A program made the position numbers and the translations under genes. This document shows, piece after piece, positions 50,590 through 62,162 of a stretch of DNA of 64,000 bases. This DNA comes from Microvelia longipes (Eukaryota > Arthropoda > Insecta > Hemiptera > Veliidae). The DNA lies in assembly GCA_018340805.1 (NCBI GenBank), contig JACMZG010001913.1, positions 16,736,571 to 16,800,570 of the forward strand, given 5' to 3'. The notes beneath the pieces are model-generated. The model did no database searches and was not told the origin of the DNA. It saw only the letters and a program-made list of their open reading frames with translations. Every line of letters starts with the position of its first letter. Position 1 is the stretch's first letter.

Positions 50590-51106
50590 CTGTTATAAAA
50601 ACAATAACTACTAAGTTCCAAACATAATTCACACTTTAAATTAAAATCAAACTAAATTACTAATTCCAAATATAAATAAAAACTCAATAACCAAGAAATA
50701 CCAGTTGTAAAAGATCTAATATAAAATCAATTCGAGACAACCTAATCAAATCCCATTAATTATTTAATAATTATTGCCAGATTTTCGTATTTTGTAACAA
50801 CGAACCTTTTAGATGATATCGCCCAAACATTGTATTTGATGGCATTATTTGTTTTCATAAAAATATTTTTAATGAAACCCAAATGTTTAATTTCTATGTT
50901 AAATAGAAATTAAAGATAAAAATAGGCTAACAAAATATTCCAACATAAAACTGCATTTAATTAAAAATATATTACATTTAAACATTTCATTATATTTTAA
51001 GAATCTTCTAATCTGATACAGATTGTAATGAAAAATCTGATAGCTCCCGAAAGTATTCCGACACTTTCTTAATTTAAAATGAAGTTATTTGAATATATAT
51101 TCTTAC
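50590..51106 (-). other. E93 intron (517 bp)
   Basis: The interval between the two firm E93 exons starts GTAAGA and ends TTTTTATAACAG on the minus strand, so it has canonical GT-AG ends. It is AT-rich, holds no recognisable repeat, and is the only intron in the window supported at both ends by a continuous protein. Confidence 0.85.
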
Positions 51107-51369
51107 TTGATTATATTCCTGGGTAATGCAGGTAATTTAATAGTAGGTGTAGGTAGATTGCTTGGACCAGGGCTGGATCTATCTACTCTAGGTGGTTCTA
51201 ATAATCTAGCCCTATCTAATCTAGATTTAGCTGAGAGATCTAAAGGTTGATCGGGGGGAGATTCAGGAGGCCTGAGAAACCAGGCAGGAACTGCTCCCGG
51301 TGAAGAAGAACCGGAACTGCTGCAATCTCCTTCCCAAAAACTTCCACCGGCTCCTCCACCGCTCCCAAC
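51107..51369 (-). CDS. Eip93F: E93 / Mblk-1, internal coding exon with PLDLS co-repressor motif
   Basis: This 263-bp exon opens with VGSGGGAGGSFWEGD and continues through PAWFLRPPESPPDQPLDLSA to PALPRNIIK. PLDLS is the classic binding motif for the co-repressor CtBP and is characteristic of the E93/LCoR family. The acceptor is a clean TTGTTTCAG just before 51369. The donor is AA|GTAAGA, with its GT at 51106-51105. The exon starts in phase 0 and ends two bases into a codon; joined to the first G of the exon at 50589 this gives AAG (Lys) and the continuous reading [18 protein letters not shown], running into the first helix-turn-helix. The matched phase supports both splice sites. The exon is Gly/Ser/Pro-rich and probably disordered apart from the motif. 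Confidence 0.87.
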
Positions 51370-51483
51370 CTGAAACAATAAGTAAGTTTTTTTTTGCAGT
51401 AGAAGAGAGTTTGTAACAAATCCAAACACACAGTAAAAACAATGGTTTGTTAGTATAATAAAGTAAAATAAACAAAATTTCAA

Positions 51484-51556
51484 AACCTTCCATGCAACTT
51501 AAACCATAAACATTGTCGGGGTTTCTTCTGCAAACTTCACCCGTAGCCGTAGCCAT
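51484..51556 (-). CDS. Eip93F: Candidate upstream coding exon of E93 (boundaries uncertain)
   Basis: An ATG at 51556 opens the peptide MATATGEVCRRNPDNVYGLS followed by CMEGFE, about 115 bp upstream of the internal E93 exon. Its codon use and composition (Cys, Arg, Asn, Tyr) look coding and unlike the AT-rich surroundings. The 3' edge is not resolved. The plausible donors here (GAAG|GTTTTG, TATG|GTTTAAG, ACGG|GTGAAG) all end in phase 1, whereas the next exon starts in phase 0. Either the donor is weak or non-canonical, another exon intervenes, or there is a second small indel in this assembly. It could also be an alternative promoter-specific first exon, or chance. The coordinates given are the start codon to just past the last coding-like residues. 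Confidence 0.45.
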
Positions 51557-51990
51557 TGATAATTTGAACAATCCGAGGTAAAAATTAGGGGTTCATTTAG
51601 GTTTCATAAAGGAATGACTTAATTGAATTTATCCATTTTAAATGTTTTCTGAAAAGTAGCTAAGAAGAGACTATTAAATAGATAAGAAGTAAGACAAATC
51701 CTTGTTTAAAGAAAACATTATATCTTGAAACAAAAGCAGCTTTTGCACGTACAAATGATCCATCGAAAGTCAGCTAGCTCGTCAGAGCAGTTGAACGGAC
51801 GCATCTGTAAACAAGTGCGATCCAAAGAATTGAATTCAACGGATCGTCCGTTCATGTAAACACGACTAAGTCTTCAGAGAGCCTCATTTATTTATATTGT
51901 TCATTAAATTTATTGTATAAAATATGAAAAATAATTATCAAATTGTGTTACTGAAAGTTTATTTGTCTTAGCAAATAGTGTAAATGATGC
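51557..51990 (-). promoter_or_regulatory. 5' flank of the E93 exons; possible 5' UTR or promoter
   Basis: The stretch at about 51770-51880 is clearly richer in G+C and more complex than its surroundings, and lies directly upstream of the first candidate coding exon and downstream of a tandem array. That position suits a 5' UTR, promoter or further upstream splice site. No TATA box or initiator could be assigned with confidence. Confidence 0.25.
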
Positions 51991-51999
51991 TATTAATCA

Positions 52000-52930
52000 A
52001 GTTTTGTGGCATTATGGTAATGAGTTGCCAAGTTTTATTCCCAACCCGAAAAAAAGTGTATAAAACTTGTCGTGAACAGAAAATTTCAAACCAATCCGCA
52101 AAACAAAAAAGAGTATAAAACTTATGGTGAAACAAACAAAAAATTAATACCGATCCCCAAAACAATAGAGTTTAAAACTTGTCGTGAAAAAAAGTTGCAT
52201 TTTGATCCATAACTAAAATAAATTGAATAAAACTTAATAGAAAACAAAATAGAAGAGACTTAATTTGGTCTTTATTTGGTGGATTTTATTGGGTCATAAC
52301 AACTAAAGGTCTTAACTAAAAATTGTTTCATATCAAGATATGAAAAACAAAAGAGTATAAAACGTATGGTGAAACAAAAAATGTATAACCAAAGCGAAAA
52401 ACAAAATAGTATAAAACGTATGGTGAAAAAAAATATAGAGTTAATAGAGTTATAAGAGTTTTAATAGAGTTTAAAACTTGTCGTGAAAAAAGTTGCATTT
52501 TGATCCATAACTAAAATAAATTGAATAAAACTTAATAGAAAACAAAATAGAAGAGACTTAATTTGGTCTTTATTTGGATTTTATTGGGTCATAACAACTA
52601 AAGGTCTTAACTAAAAATTGTTTCATATCAAGATATGAAAAACAAAAGAGTATAAAACATATGGTGAAACAAAAAATGTATAACCAATGCGAAAAACAAA
52701 ATAGTATAAAACGTATGGTGAAAAAAATATAGAGTTAATAGAGTTATAAGAGTTTTAATAGAGTTTAAAACTTGTCGTGGAAAAAGTTGCATTTTGATCC
52801 ATAACTAAAATAAATATAGTATAGAACTTAATAGAGAACAAAATAGAAGAGACTTAATTTGGTCTTTATTTGGTGGACTTTATTGGGTCATAACAACTAA
52901 AGGTCTTAACTAAAAATTGTTTCATAGCAA
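52000..52930. repeat. Tandem array, about 296-bp unit, upstream of E93
   Basis: The phrase AAAGTTGCATTTTGATCCAT recurs at about 52191, 52489 and 52783, with shared flanks on both sides, giving a unit of about 296 bp and roughly two and a half to three copies. Inside each unit are shorter sub-repeats built on GAGTATAAAACTTGTCGTGA and the variant with CGTATGG. The copies are nearly identical, so amplification is recent. The array begins about 450 bp upstream of the first candidate E93 exon. Confidence 0.85.
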
Positions 52931-54384
52931 GATATAGCAGTTGTTTTATTTATTATGACCATACCTTATTACTTTTTTGTTTTTTATGCATGTGATGAGT
53001 AAACGCAAGTTGTTTTTTAAAACAAAATAGTTGTACATACATATCTGAACTATGTTTAAAGAAAAGCGTTTTTCTTCGCCATTGATTTCTCGTTTGAATA
53101 TTTAATCGACCGAATAAAAGGATAATAAAAATTACTTTTTATTTGAAACTTAAAAAGCTTTTCTAAGAGTATATTATAGGTGAATTTTTTTTAAAGGTTC
53201 ATAGATTCAAGATGGCGTTGTAAAAAGTATTATAAAAAAAATGGTTGTCAAGGAAACAGGTGTTACATAAAAATGGCGGAGTGGAGTTGTTTTTGTTCTT
53301 ATTATTCCCTTTTTAACTTAATAGTCATTAGTTCTAGGATGCAGGGTAGAATTACTTTACTTGAAACTAAAGGAAAAGGTTATAGAATGGAGGGGATAAA
53401 TAACTTACTCCAGAGTAAAATGTTTTTTTGAAAAGCGATATCTTTTTCAGTAAAATGGTAAAATATAAAGGCTAAATTATTTATAAGATAAATTTTCCTC
53501 TTTCTACTTCAATTATTAATTGCTTAATATTAGCGAATTTTTATAAGTAACTTACGTTCATGTTACTTGCTTTGAGCATAATTTATATCCTGATCATTTC
53601 CAAAGTCTGATGTTGCAGGGTAATTAGTCGTAATTTTTAACATAAGTATCAATAAAAGATCTATAATTAAAGGTTTTTTTAAACTTTTTTATTGAATATT
53701 GCAACTACATGAAACATATTATGTTATTAGCAATAATAGTAACAGTAATAAGATATGGCTTTGAGTTGCAAAAATCTACCCAGTGGTAGTACTTGCTGGC
53801 ATGAGCTTATCCTATATAATGACTACACTAATAAATAGAAAAAAAGGCAAATTTAATATCAATAATCGCTAGAGAAAATAAATAAATAAATGAAAAGATA
53901 AAATAATAAATATGTACATAGATAATATAGATATTAAAATAGTAAAATAAACCAAATAAAGGATAAAAAATCTATAATTAAAAGTAAAATAAAAAAGACT
54001 TTTGTGATACTTTGTCTCTTAATGTAATAAAATTTAATGGCAATACAACATCAACATACAATTTTAAAGGACTAAAATCTTCATTATTTTACCTAGAATT
54101 TTAATTCTTAACAGTTCAATAATCAATCAGTCAAAAATCTATAAGTTTAAAATTTGTGAATGCCAATAAAAATATCAGTCAATAGAACTCGACGGGTTTT
54201 GATTTGATTAACACAACCCTTAGAGAAGCGCACTTATTGTAGCATGATTTTTCCAAATTTATAACAAAAAATTTTGGAGAGTGAAAGACAAAAATAGACA
54301 AATACATAAATAAAGAAATAAAACATTGTATGAATATGAAAGATCTTGTAAATAGTCCGTTAAAAAATATAATCTAGTAAACGT
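52931..54384. other. No gene seen
   Basis: AT-rich sequence between two arrays; no repeat or coding pattern assigned. Confidence 0.4.
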
Positions 54385-54850
54385 TATGCTATAAAAAGAT
54401 GATCTCCAACTGACGGCATACGACATAAATATGCCTTCTCATTGACCATATAACACAAAAAGATATACCGTCCAGTTGACGGTTAACGACATGTAGATAT
54501 CGTATAATTGACGTTATAACACAAGAAGGTGCGTCCAATTGTCGGTAGATAATGTCCAATTGACGATATAACACAACAAGATACCATTTAATGGACAATG
54601 TATTACAAGAAGATACGGTTCAATTGACAATATATAACACAATAAGATGCCGTCCAATTGACAATATAAAAGAAGAAGATACCGTTCAATTTACAATATA
54701 TCACATGAATATACCGTCGAATTGACAATATAAAAGAAGCAGATACCGTCCAATTGACAATATAAAAGAAGAAAATACCGTCCAATTGACAATATAAAAT
54801 AAGAAGATACCGTCCAATTGACAATATAACACAAGAAGATATCGCCCAAT
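54385..54850. repeat. Minisatellite, about 31-33 bp unit, roughly 13 copies
   Basis: The unit is close to GATACCGTCCAATTGACAAT plus ATAACACAAGA. Copies at the right-hand end are most alike, while those at the left have drifted. The array abuts a truncated hAT MITE. Confidence 0.9.
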
Positions 54851-54864
54851 ACATCGCGCGGGGG

Positions 54865-55200
54865 TTTATCGTTACATTTGTGGTGCTTGTTAAGTCATTT
54901 GTGCTTATTTAATTTTAAATTTTGAACTATACTTAGCCACTTCAGTGAGTGATAATTTAAGCGTGTTAATAAGCTTCTGAAGCAATAAACAATGGGAAAA
55001 AATGAGAGGTAAGTTTGACTCTAAAATTTAAGACCTGCGCTGTTATAAGAATTGTAAGCATGCGCAGTTTGTACCAAGCATGTGCAGTTGGTTTTGACGT
55101 GTGTTTCGTGTTAAATTCTCTATTTTTTGGTTTTCGATGGGGTCACTTTTTTGTACGGCTAATCGACTTAGGGCGTCATCCCCTTTATTCAAGATCCTTG
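54865..55200 (+). mobile_element. hAT-type MITE, right-hand portion fused to a minisatellite
   Basis: From about 54870 (GTTACATTTGTGGTGC) to the terminus CCCTTTATTCAAGATCCTTG ending at 55200, the sequence matches the right two-thirds of the complete copies, including the central CATGCGCAGTT blocks and GATGGGGTCAC. The left end is absent; directly upstream lies the array at 54385-54845. Confidence 0.85.
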
Positions 55201-56192
55201 GTATAGAGTTGTGTTATCTGTGTTCACGATATCCTGGGACAAGCACAAATACAACTCCATCGAAAACAAACAATAAAAAAGTCTCCAAACAATTTATTTT
55301 ATTTAAAAAATTGACAAATCGCTCTCGACTCAACAAGTGGTTAACAAAACTTAATTCTTAAAGATGGAATAAGAACCATCAAAAAGATTGTTATTGTTTA
55401 AATTTTCAGATAGTAATAATTGTCACTTGTAAGGTAGAAAGCGCTAATCTTGTTTCGTAAACGAACAACATTTTATCTGGGAGAGTTTTTTATCTTAAAT
55501 TCCTTTATAAAGATTCTCAGTTTAGAGCATTTCCCTAATTTTAAAGTATAACTTTAAGTCACTAACTTCCGTAATATTTAAAATACTTTTTTTATATAAA
55601 TAATCCAGTAAAACACAGAGTTAAGATGATGAGTATACGTTTAAAGCCGTATATTTGTTGCAAACAAACAAGTTATAAACGACGAGTTAGCGTGCATGCA
55701 ACATTACACTGCACTTATAGAATATACACAAACTAGATAGATTACTTAAAAATAACCTTTATAATGCAGACAGTGGTGCTTTAATCAGACGTAAAGGGTT
55801 ACGTTTACAAACCCAAGGAATCCAATCAAGTGTCGTCTGGTTGAAACAAAAAACGGCCAACCCGGCAAAACTTGACGTGACTATGGTCAGTTTTAAAGGG
55901 CTTAAATACAAATAAGTGAATAATCAAAATAAAAGTTAATACGACAGACTTGCATGACCTTAGTCAAACCAGACATACTCTTTTGTTTTGTTGTCACAAT
56001 TTTGTAAAGTTCATAGGAGATTATGGGGGTGGAATTCTTTTTTCTAGTTTATATTTAGGAATAATCACATAAGCTTTATGACTTGGTTTTTTCCTTTCTA
56101 ATACATTTTGAAAATGACATCAGCAAAATAAAATTATATATGTATAATTTTTATATATATTATATTATATATAATATATATATATATATATA

Positions 56193-56229
<37 letters not shown>

Positions 56230-57500
56230 CATATGGAACAATTCAGATGCACAAACATTAAGTCCTTAAAAATGGGGGAAAATATGGTCCTAGACTTGTA
56301 AATAGATTCTTCCGATTAAATTACGTACCAAATATGGTATTTTTGAGATTGCATTTAGTAACTTTGTCAATTTTAATTAGAAAAAACTGCAATATTGCAT
56401 ATTTTGGAAGCAATAAAAAATCCTAAGAAATTTTACACCAATATCTAATATATAGTGTAAAATATATCTAATATTTTTACATTATTTTAATCTGGTATCT
56501 TTAACTAAAACACAGGTCACAGGCCACAGGAAAGAAATGTTTAAAGAAAAATCTATGATATGTGTCAAACAACAGCTTGCGGTACCACAAAATGGTGATG
56601 TCAGTTTCAAATTTTTTTAAATTTAATGCAATTTCTAAAATCGCTAACATTACAAGGTATTCTTTAATTGAAGTTCTCAAAGTTACAAAACGTAGTAACA
56701 CCATATTTTATTAGTACCAAAAAAACTGGGGTTAAGTTTAACAGATAAGAGCCAATTTATTACGGGGAGAGACCAATTTTGAATGTCTAGGAGCATTTTT
56801 TTCCTTATTTTTAAGGATATAATACATTTAAAATGTTCCACCCAATGTAGAAACAGTCAATTAAATCAAATATTACCCCTTCTTCCTTTCAGCAAAAAAG
56901 CCTTAAAGACGCAAATGGAGATTTATTTAATTTTTACAATTTATCACACACGGCAATAAAAACGAATTAATTAGTTCGAATCCAAAAAAGTCATAAATGG
57001 TCTTATTAACAGGAACGGTACTTGGAAAAGTTTAAAAAAATACATTAAAATGCATCTAACCGCATATAATAAAAAAATTGTAATCTAGTTCTAACTTTCT
57101 ATTCTTAAAACTTAATAAAATGTAAAAAATCATATTTTTATAACTAGAAAATATATAAAAAGTTGAAATGTAAAAAATAACAGGACGGATTACAATTCAA
57201 GATCTCACTGGTAAAAATAAAAAGTTTTATTTTGTTTTTTTTAGCAACTTGTAAGACGTGAAAGTTAAGTAGATTAAATATTTTTGAAGTAATGCTTCAC
57301 TGAATAATACTCATAGAGTATATATTATTTTTGTCGTACGAATTGCGGGAGATCTCTGGGCTCTGATTGGTACCCGCCAATAATTCGAGGCAGGAGCGCC
57401 TAAATTCATTGATGACGTCATAATGATATCGACGTTAATGATGAAGTTAAGAATCACTAATAATTAATACATATAAAATAATAAAAACTTATAAGTTTGC
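55201..57500. other. No gene seen
   Basis: AT-rich apart from the microsatellite at 56139-56229. The 67-codon frame at 56501-56704 is unrecognised. Confidence 0.4.
56139..56229. repeat. (TA)n microsatellite
   Basis: TA repeats with TTATA interruptions. Confidence 0.95.

Positions 57501-57564
<64 letters not shown>
57501..57564. repeat. (TA)n microsatellite
   Basis: TA repeats followed by a T-run, just upstream of the hairpin minisatellite. Confidence 0.95.
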
Positions 57565-57572
<8 letters not shown>

Positions 57573-57617
57573 TTTATTTATTTTTTTGAGAACACCATAG
57601 ATCTCCGTTATGGACAT

Positions 57618-58257
57618 AGCTTAAGCTTGTATTAACAAGCTTAAGCTTTGTAGGTAAAAGCCATAAGCTTATACAGCTTTTTTTGGTAAAAACTGCACGC
57701 TCATACAGCTTTGGTAAAGCTGTACGTCATACAGCTTTTTGGTAAAACTTAAGCACATACAGCTTTTTGGTAAAAACTGTAAGCACATACAGCTTTTTGG
57801 TAAAAACTGTACCCTCATACAGCTTTTTGGTAAAAACTGTAAGCACATACAGCTTTTTGGTAAAACTGTGGCTTTTTGGTAAAAACTGTTCGCTCATACA
57901 GCTTTTTGGTAAAAACTGTAAGCTCATACAGCTTTTGGTAAAAACTGTAAGCACATACAGCTTTTTGGTAAAAACTGTAAGCACATACAGCTTTTTGGTA
58001 AACTGTAATTACACTGTTCGCTCATACAGCTTTTTGGTAAAAACCTGTAAGCTCATACAGCTTTGGTAAAAACTGTAAGCTCATACAGCTTTTGGTAAAA
58101 ACTGTAAGCACATACAGCTTTTTGGTAAAAACTGTACGCTCATACAGCTTTTTGTAAAAACTGTACGCTCATACAGCTTTTTTGTAAAAACTGTACGCTC
58201 ATACAGCTTTTTGGTAAAAACTGTAAGCTCATCTAGCTTTTGGTAAAAGCTAGATGA
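57618..58257. repeat. Hairpin minisatellite, about 30-bp unit, roughly 20 copies, capped by perfect hairpins
   Basis: The unit is close to CATACAGCTTTTTGGTAAAA plus ACTGTAAGCA; each can fold (TACAG with CTGTA, TTTT with AAAA). At the left is a perfect hairpin AGCTTAAGCTTGT/ACAAGCTTAAGCT (57618-57647, loop ATTA). At the right is TCATCTAGCTTTT/AAAAGCTAGATGA (58229-58257, loop GGT), itself a unit whose stem has become fully complementary. Open frames on both strands here only reflect the unit's length. Confidence 0.92.
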
Positions 58258-60554
58258 ATCTCTTCTCAACACTATTAAAAAATAAGCACATTATTTCTAT
58301 TTTGCAAAGATATCCAAAACAGATAGTCTTGTCTTGTCTTGTTGTGTACCAGATTTGATTAACACCTTGAATCAACAGGATTATTAAAAGCTCGAAAACA
58401 ATTATCAGGATATAATCTTATATTTTTTCTCAATATAGATGAATATACTTAATATGAGCATACTTTAAAAATTTGATTTTTTAAATAAAAAAAAATTTCA
58501 CAACATTAAAATCATACTTTGCATTCAAGTAGATAGTAATAAATTTCTGTGAATACATCAAATGTTTTTATTTTATCTCGAACATTTTCTTTGAAAAATT
58601 AAAACATGTTTGTTCTATTTAATTTGTTCAACGCATAAAGCAATTATTAACATTTGATACTTTTTAAATCGTTAAAATGCTTAATTGACATAACATATTA
58701 TCATGTCAAAAGTGCTGAGTGATATAGAAAAACAAAATTGTTTAAAAGATTAAACTGCAATTTTTGTAAACAATTAACTATCAGGAATCTGCAATTTTGT
58801 ATATTTTTTATTAAAAATAATTAAGGAGTTTTCTTCTGAAAATCATACATATTTCAATGCGTGCACGCCTATGTGAGAAAATAAGCAAAAATCAGCAAAA
58901 ATTAAATTAAGTATGAGTAAGCTTCTAAGTTCACACATATTACGATAAATATAAGTATATTTAACAATTAGGCGAGTAATACTAAAAATCAAAATTTAAC
59001 GTACCTTCAACTAAATTTTAAATAAAATTAAACTTAAACTAAATTCTTCAACGTAACTTAAACCAAATACAACGTATCTTTAAATTACCTAAATAAAATA
59101 TTAGGTGAAGGTTTGGCTATGATATTTATAATAGAGCTATTTTAGCCAGTTTGACCAAAAAGTTAATAAGAAGGCAAAATTAGGTAAGATTTCAAAGTTA
59201 TTATTTAAAACAATCAAAATTAATTAAAAATGATTAGTTATTTAAGTTTTTGAACAAATCTTTTAGGATATTTGTAAATTACACAGAAAGAAAAAAATTA
59301 ATAAGGTAGCTAAACAAATGAATATGGAAAACCATAAAAAGAATAAAGAAAATAATAAAAACTAAAAAGCATACATAGTTATTTATTATAATAATATAAG
59401 AAAACAATATGGTGAACAATAGAAACGAATAATAAAATTAATAATGATTACTGCACAAAAAATACTAACTAATGAATTAAAAAAAACTATACACAAGAAT
59501 GAATAAGAAAACAAATAAATAAAGAAAACAATACAAATATTAAAAATAATAAAAATTAGTAATGCAAGAGTAAAAAAAAACTGATGAATAAAAAACTAGA
59601 CACAAGATTATAAAAAAAAAACAAATAAAGAAAGAAAATGATAAAATCGAATGTATGTTAAAAGGAATAGAAAAACTATATGTTAAAAAGTAGAGAAACT
59701 GTTTAAAGGAGGCATTAACTATTTTATACTAAAATGTAATCCAATAATTATTTCAAGGCTACGAACTTAAGATTCTTAAAAAATAAATAAATAAACTTAA
59801 AAATTAATAAATTATACTTATTAATGCATTTATATTTACTCGTGTGATATATTTTATGATTTCTAATCCTAGCTGAAATATAAAATAGGAAGGACAACAA
59901 CATCTAAAATGACAAACAAAATATAACATTTCTTGAATTACAATCGGATCTATGTCAAGGCGACTGCATTTTTAAAATTTTGTATATTTTAAAATTTGAT
60001 TAAATATTCTATTTTCTAATAAAATATAGGTACTAAGGGTAAATAAAAAGAATGAACTTGATGGCGTAAAATAATAATAAATTATACTTGGTTTGAAATG
60101 TAGACAAGTATATGCTTTGAATTTTTAAGTTACCAAGAATAACAAAAAAATATTTTCTGATTTTTTTTACATAGAAAACAATGTTAGTAAATTTGATCCA
60201 TAACGAGTAGTAACTGGGGGACGCAAATTATTATTTTTTAAACTCTATGACCTCGCGAAAATATTTAAACATAACACAAACATTCTGTTAATCAACAGCG
60301 GTATTCTTGGACATTAAATAAGTTTTATTGAAACTTATTCCTTGATAAAAACATGTAAAGTCCCTCTTCAACTTAAATATTATTATGACGTACTACTCCA
60401 TGACATAACATACTCTTTCTGAATGAGTAGGTACAATGATAGTAATTTAAAATGAAACTATAAAACAATAAATGTTCAATTAATATTCTTAAATGTTGGA
60501 ATTTGCAGATTTAAATTAGGTCAAGGTCATTTGTTATTTAAGACTGTCTTAGTT
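58258..60554. other. No gene seen
   Basis: Very AT-rich with A-runs, and no repeats or coding pattern recognised. Confidence 0.4.
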
Positions 60555-60980
60555 GTCTGTGCTTCCTTTTAAGCAATGTGACGTTACACCTAATGTTTTT
60601 TCTACCTTGTAAACAATATGACGTTACACCTAATGTTTGTGCTTCCTTATAAGCAATGTGACGTTACACCTAATACTTGTACTTCCTTATAAGCAATGTG
60701 ACGCTACATCTAATGTTTTTGCTACCTTGTAAACACTAAGTAGTTACACCTAATATTTGTGCTTCCTCATAAGCAATGTGACGTTACACCTAATGTTTTT
60801 GCTACCTTGTAAACAATATGTAGTTACACCTAATGTTTGTGCTTCCTTATAAGCAATGTGACGTTACACCTAATATTTGTGCTTTCTTATAAGCAATGTG
60901 ACGTTACACCTAATATTTGTGCTTTCTTATAAGCAATGTGACGATACACCTAATGTTTAGCCACCTTGTAAGCAATGTGA
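60555..60980. repeat. Minisatellite, 40-bp unit, about ten copies, with TGACGTTAC boxes
   Basis: The unit is close to TGTGCTTCCTTATAAGCAAT plus GTGACGTTACACCTAATGTT. A second variant reads GCTACCTTGTAAACAATATG and ATGTAGTTAC. The two variants are interspersed. Confidence 0.92.
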
Positions 60981-61104
60981 CAAACTAAATTACTAATGTT
61001 ACGAATAAAAGATAACCTAACTCTCTGTTCCGCTATATATCCCACTACACTATTATATATTGTTATTATTATTATAATTAACATTATTATATCTGATACC
61101 TTTT

Positions 61105-61208
61105 AGCGAATTTCCTTTGGAAAAAATTCGCTAATGGGATATTATAATAATGCACATTCTTGATACGCTGCTTTATATACTTTAATCGTACACGTATATA
61201 TTATATAT

Positions 61209-61282
<74 letters not shown>
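61105..61282. repeat. Palindromic AATTCGC motif and (TA)n microsatellite
   Basis: TTAGCGAATTTCC and AAAAAATTCGCTAA form an imperfect palindrome at 61105-61134; TA repeats run 61191-61282. The same motif next to (TA)n at 15069 suggests a shared element edge. Confidence 0.8.
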
Positions 61283-62162
61283 GGGTGCCCTTAGCTATAG
61301 GGGTGAAAAAAAAATGTTAGAAATGTTTGTGCTCCAACCCCTAATTTTGTTTGAATACATAAAAAAAAATTCCATAAAAATTTCAGCCCGATCGGGGGTG
61401 ATTAACAGGTGCCGCCGGGCCTTTGAAGTTTTATAGGTGTCAAAATTCGTCAAAATTGTGATTTTCGTGACAATTTTTTTTTCTGTGATTTTTTACATTA
61501 TGTTCTAGGTAAAAACAATACCTAACCCACTAATAAAACACTATGAACTTATCATTATGACCTAAAATTATCTTAGTTTGTACTTACTCTGATATTTAAT
61601 GGTGGACATATATATGTTTTCTGAAAACATTTTTAAAAAAACAATTTTTTTCTCTACACTACAAAGTATAACTATATAATATGTTTTTTTTTTATCAATT
61701 CATTGGTATATTAGTTGTATACTGTCTTCTATAATTTAAGACCAATATTTGGTTATTTATACCAAAATTAGCAGACCTAATGTGTAACATACAAAACACT
61801 GCCATCCTATCTCGCAGTAGGTGAAAGCTAAGTAATGAGTATAATAGTCCAATTCAGTTTCAAGAATTTTCAATTAGTTTTTTGGTTTGAATTTATTTTC
61901 AAACAAGCCATTATTGTGACATTTGAAACATTGTGTGTTCCCCCCCCCCTCTCCCTCCCCCTTTGCCTGACCCCTCCTCTTCCTTACCGAATTTATTAAT
62001 CATTAACAAATGGTTAATACATTTTTTAGTATAGCATTGCTAATTTTGAATCTATAGCCTCGTAATTGACTAATGACTGAATAAATGCAAGTCAGACATT
62101 GGGGCCTTACTTCGCACTTGTATCACCATACCATGCTCTTAATACACTCTAATAAGAAAAAT
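61283..62162. other. No gene seen; pyrimidine tract
   Basis: A C/T-only run lies at about 61940-61962. A GC-richer segment at 61385-61430 (CAGCCCGATCGGGGGTGATT) looks like a repeat fragment without a partner here. Confidence 0.35.

Noticed and set aside
51968..52165. 65-codon frame upstream of E93 as a first exon
   Set aside because: It lies at the edge of the 296-bp tandem array and its residues come from the repeated TATAAAACTTGTCGTGA units.
57727..58272. Open frames on both strands encoding repeated peptides in the 30-bp array
   Set aside because: A unit length divisible by three keeps frames open by chance, and both strands are open equally. This is a minisatellite, not a repeat protein.
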